From positions 158,042-222,041 of the forward strand of contig DDVX01000008.1 in assembly GCA_002345575.1 (NCBI GenBank): a stretch of DNA of 64,000 nt, given 5' to 3'. The first letter of the stretch is position 1, and every line of letters starts with the position of its first letter. Source of the DNA: Stutzerimonas stutzeri. GTDB taxonomy: Bacteria; Pseudomonadota; Gammaproteobacteria; Pseudomonadales; Pseudomonadaceae. Under the pieces are notes generated by a model. It ran no database searches. It was not told the DNA's origin and worked only from the letters and a program-made list of their open reading frames with translations. Both the position numbers and the translations under genes were made by a program. This document shows positions 1 to 7,778 of the stretch, one piece after another.

Positions 1-587
1 GTGCCGTTGATGAAAGCCTCGGGGAACATCAGTAGCCAGATAAAGCCGGCGAAGTCGTCCAGCCAGGGCGGCATCGGATAGCGGCCGTCAAAGAGCAGGA
101 TGCCGAGCCCGGCCAGAATGCAGAACAGCGCGGCCAGGCCGGCGGCAAAAAAGCCCGAAAAGAATATATAGACAAACAGATTGCGTGGCTGCAGGCGCTC
201 GACCATCAGCGCGCATAGGTGAGTGACGCCAACCGGAATCAGTACCAGCAGTAGCCCGTTAAGGCCGAGCGCCGCCAGTTGCTGGTGGCCGATCACGGCC
301 AGGCCGAGCTGGGCGAAGAAAGCGGCGAGAATCGCCAGTGGCCAGTCCAGCAGCAAGGTCACTGCAGTCAGGCCGATGAAGTGTACGGAAAGCCCGGAGT
401 CGAAGTCCCGGCGAACCAGCCAAAGCAGAAAGATCGCCAGCATTGCCCCGCAAACCAGATGCTGGCGGCGTGTATCGCTGAACAGCTCCACCCAGGGCGC
501 TCGCATGCACGCCCAGACCAGCCCGGCGGCGTAGAGCAGCCAGCCTAGAAATAGGCTGGACGGTGCGAGCAGTTCGGCGGCAATCAC
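1..587 (-). CDS. Energy-coupling factor (CbiM-like) transporter permease, partial
   Basis: The minus strand is open from a GTG at 587 to the window edge (195 codons, no stop), so the C-terminus is missing. A GAGGAG ribosome site lies just upstream of the GTG. The product is very hydrophobic, with about six predicted membrane segments, and begins MIAAELLAPS. It resembles the Pseudomonas 'energy-coupling factor ABC transporter permease' family related to CbiM, thought to take up cobalt, nickel or a similar cofactor. No ATPase or substrate-binding partner is visible. The family call comes from overall resemblance; the substrate is unknown. Confidence 0.6.
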   Translation of the reverse strand, partial: MIAAELLAPSSLFLGWLLYAAGLVWACMRAPWVELFSDTRRQHLVCGAMLAIFLLWLVRRDFDSGLSVHFIGLTAVTLLLDWPLAILAAFFAQLGLAVIGHQQLAALGLNGLLLVLIPVGVTHLCALMVERLQPRNLFVYIFFSGFFAAGLAALFCILAGLGILLFDGRYPMPPWLDDFAGFIWLLMFPEAFING

Positions 588-1000
588 GTGGCTCTCCTCG
601 TCGCGGATCGTTATCGAAGGCTGGCGAAGTATAAATGGTGCAGGTGAGACTGATGATCCAACTACTGGTTCGCGGAGGTGCTGTGTTTGCCGGGGGTAAG
701 AATGCTCACAGGCGAGGCTGTTCGGGCCGCTGCGGGCCCTGTCGGCGTATGTAAGTCGAAGCTGCTTGCTATTTCGCTGGTAATCGGGATAATTCCGCAG
801 CCTGTCGCCGGGGATGCCTAGCCCGCCGACGCAAAAAATAGTGCAGGGGATGCCAAGCCTGCCAAATCACTGCCGTAGCGGACGCGCTGACCCGAGCCCC
901 CGATAGCGTCTGTTTCCGGCTGTCCTGGCCTTGCCAGGGCGAGCACCATTCAGTAAGATTCGCCGTCTTATTTTCAGGGCGGCCCCTGAGGCTATAACGA
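588..1000. other. Intergenic region between the permease and rplM
   Basis: This 413-base divergent region has no convincing gene; its small ORFs lack ribosome sites and recognisable sequence. The right end carries the rplM promoter (931-959) and a short leader with a CAGGG/CCCTG hairpin near 976-989. On the minus strand a TATACT hexamer (628-633) could be the -10 of the permease gene, but no good -35 is present. I looked for a cobalamin riboswitch upstream of the permease and saw none. Confidence 0.5.
931..959 (+). promoter_or_regulatory. Sigma-70 promoter of rplM-rpsI
   Basis: TTGCCA (931-936) and TAAGAT (954-959) are separated by 17 bases, giving a transcript start about 35 bases before rplM. 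Spacing is ideal and both boxes are close to consensus. Prediction from sequence only. Confidence 0.6.
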
Positions 1001-1429
1001 ATGAAGACTTTTACTGCTAAACCGGAAACCGTCAAGCGCGACTGGTTCGTCGTCGACGCTGCCGGCCAGACCCTGGGTCGTCTGGCAACCGAGATCGCTA
1101 GCCGCCTGCGTGGCAAGCACAAGGCGGAATACACCCCTCACGTCGATACCGGCGACTACATCGTCGTTATCAATGCCGAGCAAGTGCGTGTTACCGGTGC
1201 TAAAACCACCGACAAGATGTACTACTCCCACACCGGCTTCCCGGGTGGCATCAAGTCGATCAACTTCGAAAAGCTGATCGCCAAGGCGCCAGAGCGTGTG
1301 ATCGAGACCGCGGTCAAGGGCATGCTGCCTAAGAACCCGCTGGGTCGCGACATGTATCGTAAGCTGAAGGTGTACAAGGGTGCCAGCCATCCGCACGCCG
1401 CTCAGCAACCCCAAGAACTGAAGATTTAA
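1001..1429 (+). CDS. rplM: 50S ribosomal protein L13
   Basis: The 142-residue product is a full-length L13, an early-assembling protein of the large ribosomal subunit. The N-terminus MKTFTAKPE and the central GDYIVVINA and YYSHTGFPGG stretches are typical of the family. The ATG follows a GAGG ribosome site by about nine bases. rpsI starts 14 bases after the stop, the usual bacterial L13-S9 pair transcribed together from the promoter at 931-959. Confidence 0.97.
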   Translation: MKTFTAKPETVKRDWFVVDAAGQTLGRLATEIASRLRGKHKAEYTPHVDTGDYIVVINAEQVRVTGAKTTDKMYYSHTGFPGGIKSINFEKLIAKAPERVIETAVKGMLPKNPLGRDMYRKLKVYKGASHPHAAQQPQELKI

Positions 1430-1443
1430 CGGAATAGTTCATT

Positions 1444-1836
1444 ATGTCGGCGACTCAAAATTACGGCACTGGCCGTCGCAAGACCGCAACCGCGCGCGTT
1501 TTCCTGCGCCCCGGTACTGGCAAGATCTCCATCAACAATCGCGAGCTGGAGAATTTCTTCGGCCGTGAAACTGCTCGGATGGTTGTTCGTCAGCCGCTTG
1601 AGCTGACTGAAACCGGTGAGAAGTTCGACGTCTACGTCACTGTGCTCGGTGGCGGCGTAAGCGGCCAGGCTGGCGCGATCCGTCACGGCATCACTCGTGC
1701 TCTGATGGAGTATGACGAGACTCTTCGCCCCGCTCTGCGCAAGGCAGGCTTCGTAACTCGCGATGCCCGTGAAGTCGAGCGTAAGAAAATCGGTCTGCGC
1801 AAAGCGCGTAAGCGTCCGCAGTACTCGAAGCGCTAA
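1444..1836 (+). CDS. rpsI: 30S ribosomal protein S9
   Basis: The 130-residue product is a complete S9 with the family's N-terminal NYGTGRRKTATARVF and the basic C-terminal tail RKRPQYSKR that reaches the P-site tRNA. It is co-transcribed with rplM and followed within 10 bases by a strong intrinsic terminator, which closes the operon. Confidence 0.97.
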   Translation: MSATQNYGTGRRKTATARVFLRPGTGKISINNRELENFFGRETARMVVRQPLELTETGEKFDVYVTVLGGGVSGQAGAIRHGITRALMEYDETLRPALRKAGFVTRDAREVERKKIGLRKARKRPQYSKR

Positions 1837-1846
1837 TCAAGGCTTC

Positions 1847-1888
1847 AAAAAAAGCGTCCAGCTTCTATCGAAGCTGGGCGCTTTTTTT
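1847..1888 (+). terminator. Rho-independent terminator after rpsI
   Basis: GCGTCCAGCTTC pairs with GAAGCTGGGCGC (one G-T pair) around a TATC loop. The stem is flanked by seven A on the left and seven T (1882-1888) on the right. Confidence 0.93.
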
Positions 1889-1958
1889 ATGGGAAATTTT
1901 CCTCATGCGACAGTGTGTCGCGTGCTCTGAGGCCCGGCTTTAGCGGCTTGCGGCTAGC

Positions 1959-1987
1959 TTGTGACAGCTTATTGCCTTGTCTTATGA
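1959..1987 (+). promoter_or_regulatory. Candidate promoter of petABC
   Basis: TTGTGA (1959-1964), a 17-base spacer and TTATGA (1982-1987) give a plausible sigma-70 promoter about 95 bases before petA. The region lies after the rpsI terminator, so petABC needs its own promoter somewhere here. Moderate match only. Confidence 0.4.
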
Positions 1988-2087
1988 GGGGGTTTTCTTT
2001 ACCATTTGGCGAATTTTTAGCGGCCTGATTTTACGTAGTAGACGCCTGCTTTCGGTAGGCCATAAGAAACTGATGGGAGACGACTGA

Positions 2088-2681
2088 ATGAGCAATGACG
2101 GCGTGAATGCTGGCCGGCGTCGCTTCCTGGTAGCTGCTACTTCGGTAGTGGGTGCTGCAGGAGCGGTGGGGGCCGCGGTCCCGTTTGTGGGATCGTGGTT
2201 TCCAAGTGCCAAGGCCAAGGCGGCCGGGGCACCGGTTAAGGTGAATATCAGCAAGATTGAGCCGGGCCAGCAAATGGTCGCCGAGTGGCGCGGGCAGCCG
2301 GTATTCATCCTGCGTCGTAGCGAGGAGGCGCTTGCCAACCTAGGCAAGCTGACCGACACGGTTGCCGATCCTAACTCCGAAGCTTCCGAGCAGCCGACCT
2401 ACGTCGACCCTCAGGTTCGTTCGATCAAGCCCGAGCTGCTGATTGTTGTTGGGCTCTGCACGCACCTTGGGTGCGCTCCTGCTTTCCGTCCGGAAGTGGC
2501 TGCAGCCGATCTGGGTGCTGATTGGCTGGGCGGTTATTTCTGCCCGTGCCATGGTTCGAAATATGACATGGCTGGCCGCGTCTACAAGGGGCAGCCTGCG
2601 CCCTTGAACCTGCCGGTTCCCCCTCATTCGTACGAGACTGACTCTGTGGTCGTCATCGGCGTTGATCAGGAGAACGCGTGA
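2088..2681 (+). CDS. petA: Ubiquinol-cytochrome c reductase, Rieske iron-sulfur subunit
   Basis: This 197-residue protein carries the [2Fe-2S] cluster of cytochrome bc1, passing electrons from ubiquinol to cytochrome c1. It has a twin-arginine-type N-terminus (RRRFLVAA, residues 10-17) followed by one membrane anchor, and the two cluster-binding boxes CTHLGC (124-129) and CPCHGS (152-157), including the disulfide cysteines. A GGAGA site precedes the ATG. The stop codon overlaps the petB start by one base (TGATG), so the bc1 genes are translationally coupled. Confidence 0.97.
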   Translation: MSNDGVNAGRRRFLVAATSVVGAAGAVGAAVPFVGSWFPSAKAKAAGAPVKVNISKIEPGQQMVAEWRGQPVFILRRSEEALANLGKLTDTVADPNSEASEQPTYVDPQVRSIKPELLIVVGLCTHLGCAPAFRPEVAAADLGADWLGGYFCPCHGSKYDMAGRVYKGQPAPLNLPVPPHSYETDSVVVIGVDQENA

Positions 2682-3892
2682 TGAGCAAGTTCATGGAATG
2701 GATTGATGCGCGCTTCCCCGCGACCAAGATGTGGGAAGACCATCTCAGCAAGTATTACGCTCCGAAGAACTTCAACGTTCTGTACTTCTTTGGCTCTCTG
2801 GCCCTGCTGGTACTGGTCAACCAGATCCTGACCGGCATCTGGCTGACGATGAGCTTTGAGCCGTCTGCAGAAGGCGCGTTCGCCTCCGTCGAATACATCA
2901 TGCGTGATGTGGAGTACGGCTGGATCCTGCGCTATCTGCACTCCACGGGTGCTTCGGCGTTCTTCGTCGTGGTTTACCTGCACATGTTCCGCGGCATCCT
3001 CTACGGCTCTTACCAGAAGCCGCGCGAGCTGGTGTGGATCTTCGGCATGATGATCTACCTGGCGCTGATGGCTGAAGCCTTCATGGGCTACCTGCTGCCT
3101 TGGGGACAAATGTCCTACTGGGGTGCCCAGGTGATCATCTCGCTGTTCGGTGCCATTCCGGTAATCGGTGCGGATCTGACTCAGTGGATCCGCGGTGACT
3201 ACCTGATCTCCGGCATTACGCTGAACCGCTTCTTTGCACTGCACGTGATTGCTCTGCCTATCGTGATTCTCGGTCTGGTGGTTCTGCATATCCTGGCGCT
3301 GCATGAAGTGGGTTCGAACAACCCGCTGGGCGTTGATATCAAGAAGAACAAGGATGAAGCGGGCGTGCCTCTGGATGGCATTCCGTTCCACCCGTACTAC
3401 ACCGTCAAGGACATCGTTGGCGTAGTAGTGTTCCTGTTCGTCTTCTGCGCCATCGTGTTCTTCTTCCCGGAAATGGGCGGTTACTTCCTGGAGAAGCCCA
3501 ACTTCGAGCCGGCGAACGCGTTCAAGACTCCCGATCACATCGCGCCGGTGTGGTACTTCACGCCTTACTACGCGATTCTGCGTGCCGTTCCGGACAAGCT
3601 CCTGGGTGTGATAGCCATGGGTGCTGCGATTGCTGTCCTGTTCGTGCTGCCCTGGCTGGACCGTAGCCCGGTCAAGTCCATGCGTTACAAGGGCTGGATG
3701 AGCAAGGTCGCGCTGATCCTGTTCTGCATCTCCTTCGTCATCCTCGGCGTACTGGGTGTGCTCTCTCCGACTCCTGAGCGGACCCTGGTATCGCGGATCT
3801 GTACGTTCATCTATTTTGCGTACTTCATCCTGATGCCGTTCTACACCAAGCTCGAGAAGACCAAAGTAGTTCCGGAAAGGGTGGATGGCTGA
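2681..3892 (+). CDS. petB: Ubiquinol-cytochrome c reductase, cytochrome b
   Basis: The 403-residue integral membrane cytochrome b holds the two b hemes and both quinone sites of complex III. Multiple hydrophobic helices, HSTGASAFF and the Qo-site PEMGGYFLEKPNF region match bacterial cytochrome b; the length shows the unsplit b6/subunit-IV form. A GTG at 2678 lies in frame, but the ATG at 2681 gives the family's MSKFMEWIDARFP start and the usual one-base overlap with petA. The stop overlaps the petC ATG. Confidence 0.97.
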   Translation: MSKFMEWIDARFPATKMWEDHLSKYYAPKNFNVLYFFGSLALLVLVNQILTGIWLTMSFEPSAEGAFASVEYIMRDVEYGWILRYLHSTGASAFFVVVYLHMFRGILYGSYQKPRELVWIFGMMIYLALMAEAFMGYLLPWGQMSYWGAQVIISLFGAIPVIGADLTQWIRGDYLISGITLNRFFALHVIALPIVILGLVVLHILALHEVGSNNPLGVDIKKNKDEAGVPLDGIPFHPYYTVKDIVGVVVFLFVFCAIVFFFPEMGGYFLEKPNFEPANAFKTPDHIAPVWYFTPYYAILRAVPDKLLGVIAMGAAIAVLFVLPWLDRSPVKSMRYKGWMSKVALILFCISFVILGVLGVLSPTPERTLVSRICTFIYFAYFILMPFYTKLEKTKVVPERVDG

Positions 3893-4701
3893 TGAAAAAG
3901 CAATTTGCTGCATTGATTCTTGCGCTGGTGCCGGCATTCGGCTTTGCCGCCGCCCCTAGTGTTGCTCTGGACAAGGTCGAAATCGACCTGACCGACAAGG
4001 CAGCCATGCAGGACGGTTTGAAGACGTTCGCCAACTACTGCATGGGTTGTCACAGCGCGAAGTATCAGCGCTTCGAGCGCGTGGCTACCGATCTTGGCAT
4101 TCCTGAGGATGTCATGATGGAAAACATCGTCTTCAGCGATGCCAAGTTTGGCGATCACATGAAGATCGGCATGACGCCAGATGATGCCAAGGTCTGGTTC
4201 GGCGCAGCTCCGCCGGATCTGACGCTGGTTGCACGAGTGCGTGGCAATGACTGGCTGTATTCCTACATGCGCAGCTTCTATGTGGATCCGGCACGCCCCT
4301 ACGGCTACAACAACACAGTGTTCCCGAACGTAGGCATGCCCCATGTTCTGGAGCAACTGCAGGGTCGTCAGGTTCTGCCGAGCACACTGCCAGAAGGCGA
4401 GTCAGTGGCTTGTAAGCAGGTTCAGGTCGTCGAGAATGGCCGCAAGCAGTTCGATCCTCTGACCGGCACGCCAATTACTCACGAAGACTGTGAGCAACTG
4501 ACAGTTATTCCGGGTAGTGGTGAGCTTAGCGAGGCCGAGTACGACGAGAAGATCAAGAATCTGGTAACCTTCCTGGCTTACTCGGCTAACCCGGTCAAGC
4601 TGGAAAGCCAGCGCATCGGCATATATGTGCTGCTGTTCCTGGCGGTCTTCTTCGTGTTCGCTTACCTGCTCAAGCGTGAGTACTGGAAAGACGTTCACTG
4701 A
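3892..4701 (+). CDS. petC: Ubiquinol-cytochrome c reductase, cytochrome c1
   Basis: This 269-residue protein is the membrane-anchored c-type cytochrome of the bc1 complex. A Sec signal peptide (about residues 1-20) is followed by the heme-attachment motif CMGCH (50-54). The C-terminus has one membrane helix ending in a charged tail (LLKREYWKDVH). It is separate from cytochrome b, not a b-c1 fusion. A terminator follows directly, ending the petABC operon. Confidence 0.96.
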   Translation: MKKQFAALILALVPAFGFAAAPSVALDKVEIDLTDKAAMQDGLKTFANYCMGCHSAKYQRFERVATDLGIPEDVMMENIVFSDAKFGDHMKIGMTPDDAKVWFGAAPPDLTLVARVRGNDWLYSYMRSFYVDPARPYGYNNTVFPNVGMPHVLEQLQGRQVLPSTLPEGESVACKQVQVVENGRKQFDPLTGTPITHEDCEQLTVIPGSGELSEAEYDEKIKNLVTFLAYSANPVKLESQRIGIYVLLFLAVFFVFAYLLKREYWKDVH

Positions 4702-4724
4702 TCTTCCGCTGTTCCGTTGTAAGT

Positions 4725-4755
4725 CGCGCGCGCCCTTTTGGGCGCGCGCGTTTTT
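4725..4755 (+). terminator. Rho-independent terminator between petC and sspA
   Basis: An 11-base perfect GC stem (4725-4735 with 4740-4750) with a TTTT loop is followed by five T. sspA starts only 30 bases later, so read-through may still supply part of sspA expression. Confidence 0.92.
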
Positions 4756-4784
4756 CTGCATATATGAAATCCTAGGAGGGCGCT

Positions 4785-5402
4785 ATGGCTGCGACCAATC
4801 GAATGGTCTGCTATTCCGATCCCGCCGATCATTATTCGCATCGGGTGCGTTACGTATTGGCTGAGAAGGGTGTCGGCGTCGAGATAATCGATGTTGACCC
4901 CGCGAAATGCCCGGATAGGCTGAGCGAGGTGAATCCATATGCCAGCGTTCCGACGCTGGTGGATCGCGACCTCGCGCTGTACGAGCCAGGCGTGATCACC
5001 GAGTATCTAGAGGAGCGTTATCCGCATCCTCCGCTACTTCCGGTCTACCCTGTTGCCAGAGCCAATACCCGGCTGCTGGTGCATCGTATTCAGCGTGACT
5101 GGTGTGCGCTGGTGGATATCGTGACTGATCGGAAAACCACCGAAAAGGCACGGGAGCAGGCGCGTAAGGAATTGCGTGAAAGTCTCACGGGGGTTTCTCC
5201 GGTCTTTACCGAAAAAGCCTATTTCATGAGTGACGAGATCAGTTTGGTGGACTGTTGTCTGCTGCCGATTCTCTGGCGTCTGCCTGCGCTTGGTATAGAG
5301 CTGCCGCCGGCAGCCAAGCCGTTGCTCGACTATATGGAAGTCAACTTTGCTCGCGAAGCTTTTCAGGCGAGTCTGTCCGCCGCTGAGCGCAATATGCGCT
5401 AA
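4785..5402 (+). CDS. sspA: Stringent starvation protein A
   Basis: The 205-residue protein has a glutathione-S-transferase fold: an N-terminal thioredoxin-like part (YSDPADHYSHRVR, NPYASVPTLVDRD) and a helical C-terminal part. SspA binds RNA polymerase and alters transcription in stationary phase and stress; it is not an active transferase. An AGGAGGG ribosome site precedes the ATG. Its partner sspB follows after a 231-base gap. Confidence 0.95.
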   Translation: MAATNRMVCYSDPADHYSHRVRYVLAEKGVGVEIIDVDPAKCPDRLSEVNPYASVPTLVDRDLALYEPGVITEYLEERYPHPPLLPVYPVARANTRLLVHRIQRDWCALVDIVTDRKTTEKAREQARKELRESLTGVSPVFTEKAYFMSDEISLVDCCLLPILWRLPALGIELPPAAKPLLDYMEVNFAREAFQASLSAAERNMR

Positions 5403-5455
5403 CAGGCCCTGAAGGCATAGGCAAGACAGATAACACAGGGCGTTTACAGTCTTAG

Positions 5456-5469
5456 AGCCATCGATGGCT
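5456..5469. repeat. 14-bp perfect palindrome between sspA and sspB
   Basis: AGCCATCGATGGCT reads the same on both strands with no loop, in the unusually long sspA-sspB gap. A further GGCGAG/CTCGCC inverted pair lies near 5503-5528. It could be an operator or part of a leader structure; no function can be assigned. Confidence 0.4.
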
Positions 5470-5633
5470 TGGCCAGGCGGTGAGTGCGGCGAATCAAAAC
5501 AGGCGAGGGCGCTTTGAGCTACTCGCCTCGTTTGCCCTTCGGGTCTGTGGCTGCAAGTGGCTTGCCGAGCCTGTTGTTAACGCAATATTGCCAGTGCAGG
5601 GAGCTTTACAGCGGCCTGCCAGGAGAGGTAATC

Positions 5634-6044
5634 ATGAATTCAAGCCGTCCCTACTTGGTTCGCGCGCTATATGAGTGGATGGTCGATAACGACTGTACGC
5701 CGCATCTGCTGGTGGATGTCGAGTATCCCGGTGTCCAGGTGCCGGCGGGTTTCGCCAGCGATGGGCAGATCGTGCTCAACGTGGCTCCTAGCGCCGTTCG
5801 TAATCTGCAGATGGATAACGAGGCGATCAGTTTCGACAGTCGCTTCGGCGGCGTTCCGCATAGCTTGCATGTGCCGGCTGCGGCAGTAATGGCGATCTAT
5901 GCGCGGGAAAATGGCCAAGGAATGGTCTTCGAGATCGAGCCGCCATCTGACGATACGCCCGATGATGGGGCTTCTGCTACGGACGCAGGCGCCGCGCCAC
6001 GTCCTGCCTCGGCGGGCCGGCCCAGCTTGAAGGTCGTCAAATAA
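5634..6044 (+). CDS. sspB: ClpXP adaptor, stringent starvation protein B
   Basis: This 136-residue protein delivers ssrA-tagged and other substrates to the ClpXP protease. The N-terminal domain starts NSSRPYLVRALYEWMVDND, a flexible acidic/alanine linker follows, and the last eight residues RPSLKVVK form the ClpX-docking (XB) motif. Upstream in-frame codons extend the open frame to 5484, but the ATG at 5634 has a strong AGGAGAGG site and gives the family start. It has its own 231-base leader rather than being tightly coupled to sspA. Confidence 0.95.
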   Translation: MNSSRPYLVRALYEWMVDNDCTPHLLVDVEYPGVQVPAGFASDGQIVLNVAPSAVRNLQMDNEAISFDSRFGGVPHSLHVPAAAVMAIYARENGQGMVFEIEPPSDDTPDDGASATDAGAAPRPASAGRPSLKVVK

Positions 6045-6083
6045 GAAGCTCAGAGAGCTGACAGGGGTTCTGAGGGTTGGAGA

Positions 6084-6122
6084 GGGCTGTGCCGCAAGCC
6101 TGGCTGGCTTGTAGTGCAGCCC
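6084..6122. terminator. Hairpin in the convergent sspB/dolP gap
   Basis: GGGCTG...GCAAGCC pairs with GGCTTG...GCAGCCC around a short loop between the convergent sspB and dolP genes. The T tract is weak, so it may be a factor-assisted terminator or 3' stabiliser. Confidence 0.4.
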
Positions 6123-6132
6123 CAGCCTTTGC

Positions 6133-6711
6133 TTAGTCGATGTATTCGAACAGCTTGACGATACGCTGCACGCCGGAAACGCTCTGCACAACGCTCGTCG
6201 CTCGGTTGCCTTCCTGGCGGGTGACAAGGCCAAGCAGATAGACAATGCCGTTTTCGGTGATGACCTTGATGCGCGACCCAGGAACGTCCTGATTGGCCAG
6301 CATCTGGGTCTTGATCTTGGTGGTCAGCCAGGAGTCGTTGCTGCGAGCCAGGGCAGACGAGGGCTGTAGCACCTGTATTTCGTTGTGCACGCGCTTGACG
6401 CGCTGAACGGAGCTGGCAGCTTGTTCGGCAGTCTGCTTCAGTTCGCTGCGCGGTGTTTGGCCTGCGAGCAGTACCACGCCGTTGTAGCTGGCTACGACAA
6501 TATGCGAGGCGTTCCCCAGGTCCGGGTGTGCCTTGGCGATATTCACTGCGGCCTTGGTTTCGATCAGCGAATCGTCGATCTTGCTGCCGATGGTGCGGGT
6601 GCCTCGGTTGTCATCGATCGGGGCGTCGCGGGTAGCGGTCAGGACCGAGCTGCAGCCGCTGACGGCCACGCACAGCGCGAGTGCGAATAGATGGGGGCGC
6701 AGTGGTTTCAT
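6133..6711 (-). CDS. dolP: Outer-membrane lipoprotein with two BON domains (DolP/YraP)
   Basis: The 192-residue product has a lipoprotein signal with the lipobox VSGC (lipidated Cys20) and two BON domains (about 45-114 and 122-190), the DolP layout. DolP binds anionic lipid at the outer membrane, localises to division sites and supports envelope integrity. Its ATG overlaps the gmhA stop (ATGA), so it is coupled to gmhA in the lpoA-yraN-gmhA-dolP group, the same set of neighbours known around yraP in enterobacteria. Confidence 0.9.
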   Translation of the reverse strand: MKPLRPHLFALALCVAVSGCSSVLTATRDAPIDDNRGTRTIGSKIDDSLIETKAAVNIAKAHPDLGNASHIVVASYNGVVLLAGQTPRSELKQTAEQAASSVQRVKRVHNEIQVLQPSSALARSNDSWLTTKIKTQMLANQDVPGSRIKVITENGIVYLLGLVTRQEGNRATSVVQSVSGVQRIVKLFEYID

Positions 6712-7301
6712 TCTTCACTCCCGAACAGCTGGTTGTCGATCAGGTCGCACAAGCAGTGAATGACGAGCAGGTGAACCTCCTGGATGCGCGCAGTGACCTT
6801 GGCCGGTACGCGAATCTCAACATCCTCAGGCAGCAGCAATGAGGCCATGCCGCCACCATCGCGGCCCGTGAGGGCGACTACCAGCATCTCGCGGTCGTGA
6901 GCTGCCTGGATGGCCTGAATCACGTTGGCTGAGTTGCCGCTGGTCGAGATCGCCAATAGCACATCGCCGGGTTGGCCGAGGGCGCGGATCTGCTTGGAGA
7001 ATACTTCGTTGTAGCTGTAGTCGTTAGCAATGGACGTCAGCGTGGAGCTGTCAGTCGTGAGGGCAATCGCCGGCAGGCTCGGCCGCTCGCGCTCGAAACG
7101 ATTGAGCAGCTCCGAAGAGAAGTGTTGGGCGTCGCCAGCTGAGCCGCCGTTGCCGCAGGTAAGGATCTTTCCCTCGCTGAGCAAGGTATTGACCATCACC
7201 TGACCGGCCTGCTCGATACTTGGAGCGAGAACGTTCATTGCCTGCTGCTTGGTTTCGATGCTGGCCTGAAAAAGCTGACGTATACGGGATTGCATATCCA
7301 T
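6708..7301 (-). CDS. gmhA: Phosphoheptose isomerase (GmhA/DiaA family SIS protein)
   Basis: The 197-residue SIS-domain protein converts sedoheptulose 7-phosphate to D-glycero-heptose 7-phosphate for the LPS core. Motifs CGNGGSAGDAQHFSSEL and AISTSGNS form the sugar-phosphate site. The open frame extends to a TTG at 7319, but the ATG at 7301 gives the family start MDMQSRI and sits behind an AAGG site. Because it lies beside yraN, lpoA and dolP, as diaA does in E. coli, a DnaA-interacting DiaA role is the main alternative; Pseudomonas annotation favours GmhA. Confidence 0.85.
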   Translation of the reverse strand: MDMQSRIRQLFQASIETKQQAMNVLAPSIEQAGQVMVNTLLSEGKILTCGNGGSAGDAQHFSSELLNRFERERPSLPAIALTTDSSTLTSIANDYSYNEVFSKQIRALGQPGDVLLAISTSGNSANVIQAIQAAHDREMLVVALTGRDGGGMASLLLPEDVEIRVPAKVTARIQEVHLLVIHCLCDLIDNQLFGSEE

Positions 7302-7409
7302 CGGTGTGTTGACCTTCAAATGTCGGGCTGGGCGTATGCCATGACGGGGCCGAGCTGAATCGGTGCTAAAGCTAACGGCGTTGGCAGCGCGTCGTTCACA
7401 GGCGGATTG

Positions 7410-7778
7410 TCAGGCGTCGAACGCATTGCGGATCCAGTTGGGTTTCACTGTGCTGCTGGACGCTTCGATTGCTACTGCATCAAAGCGGCATGGGTGGTTG
7501 GACCAGCGTTTTTCCTTTTGCAGAAACAGCTGAGCCGCATGAATCAGCTTCTGTTGTTTGCGTCTGTCGATGCTTTCCAGGGCGCCACCCCAGGCGCTGT
7601 GGCGTCTATAGCGAACTTCGATGAATACTACTGTATCGCCATCGAGCATGACTAGATCAAGCTCGCCGCCGCGGCACAGCCAGTTGCGCTTTAACAGGCG
7701 CAGGCCCTGCTGCTCCAGATGATGGAGCGCCCGGTCTTCAGCCTGGCGCCCGCTAGTCTGGTTCTCAGTGCTGCTCAA
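7410..7778 (-). CDS. yraN: YraN family (UPF0102) endonuclease-like protein
   Basis: The 122-residue protein belongs to UPF0102, with the Holliday-junction-resolvase-like motif GGELDLVMLDGDTVVFIEVR (acidic E/D and ExR residues). Its cellular role is not established. The start is TTG at 7778, inside the 3' end of lpoA (14-base overlap), giving MSSTENQTSGRQAED; no better ATG fits the family N-terminus. Translation is probably coupled to lpoA. Confidence 0.88.
   Translation of the reverse strand: MSSTENQTSGRQAEDRALHHLEQQGLRLLKRNWLCRGGELDLVMLDGDTVVFIEVRYRRHSAWGGALESIDRRKQQKLIHAAQLFLQKEKRWSNHPCRFDAVAIEASSSTVKPNWIRNAFDA

Noticed and set aside
588..1000. Cobalamin or metal riboswitch upstream of the ECF-type permease
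   Set aside because: The conserved B12-box and core motifs were not found on the minus strand.
2666..3937. Long minus-strand ORF (423 codons) opposite petB
   Set aside because: It mirrors the petB codon pattern, has His/Gln/Arg-rich antisense composition and no ribosome site; petB is certain.
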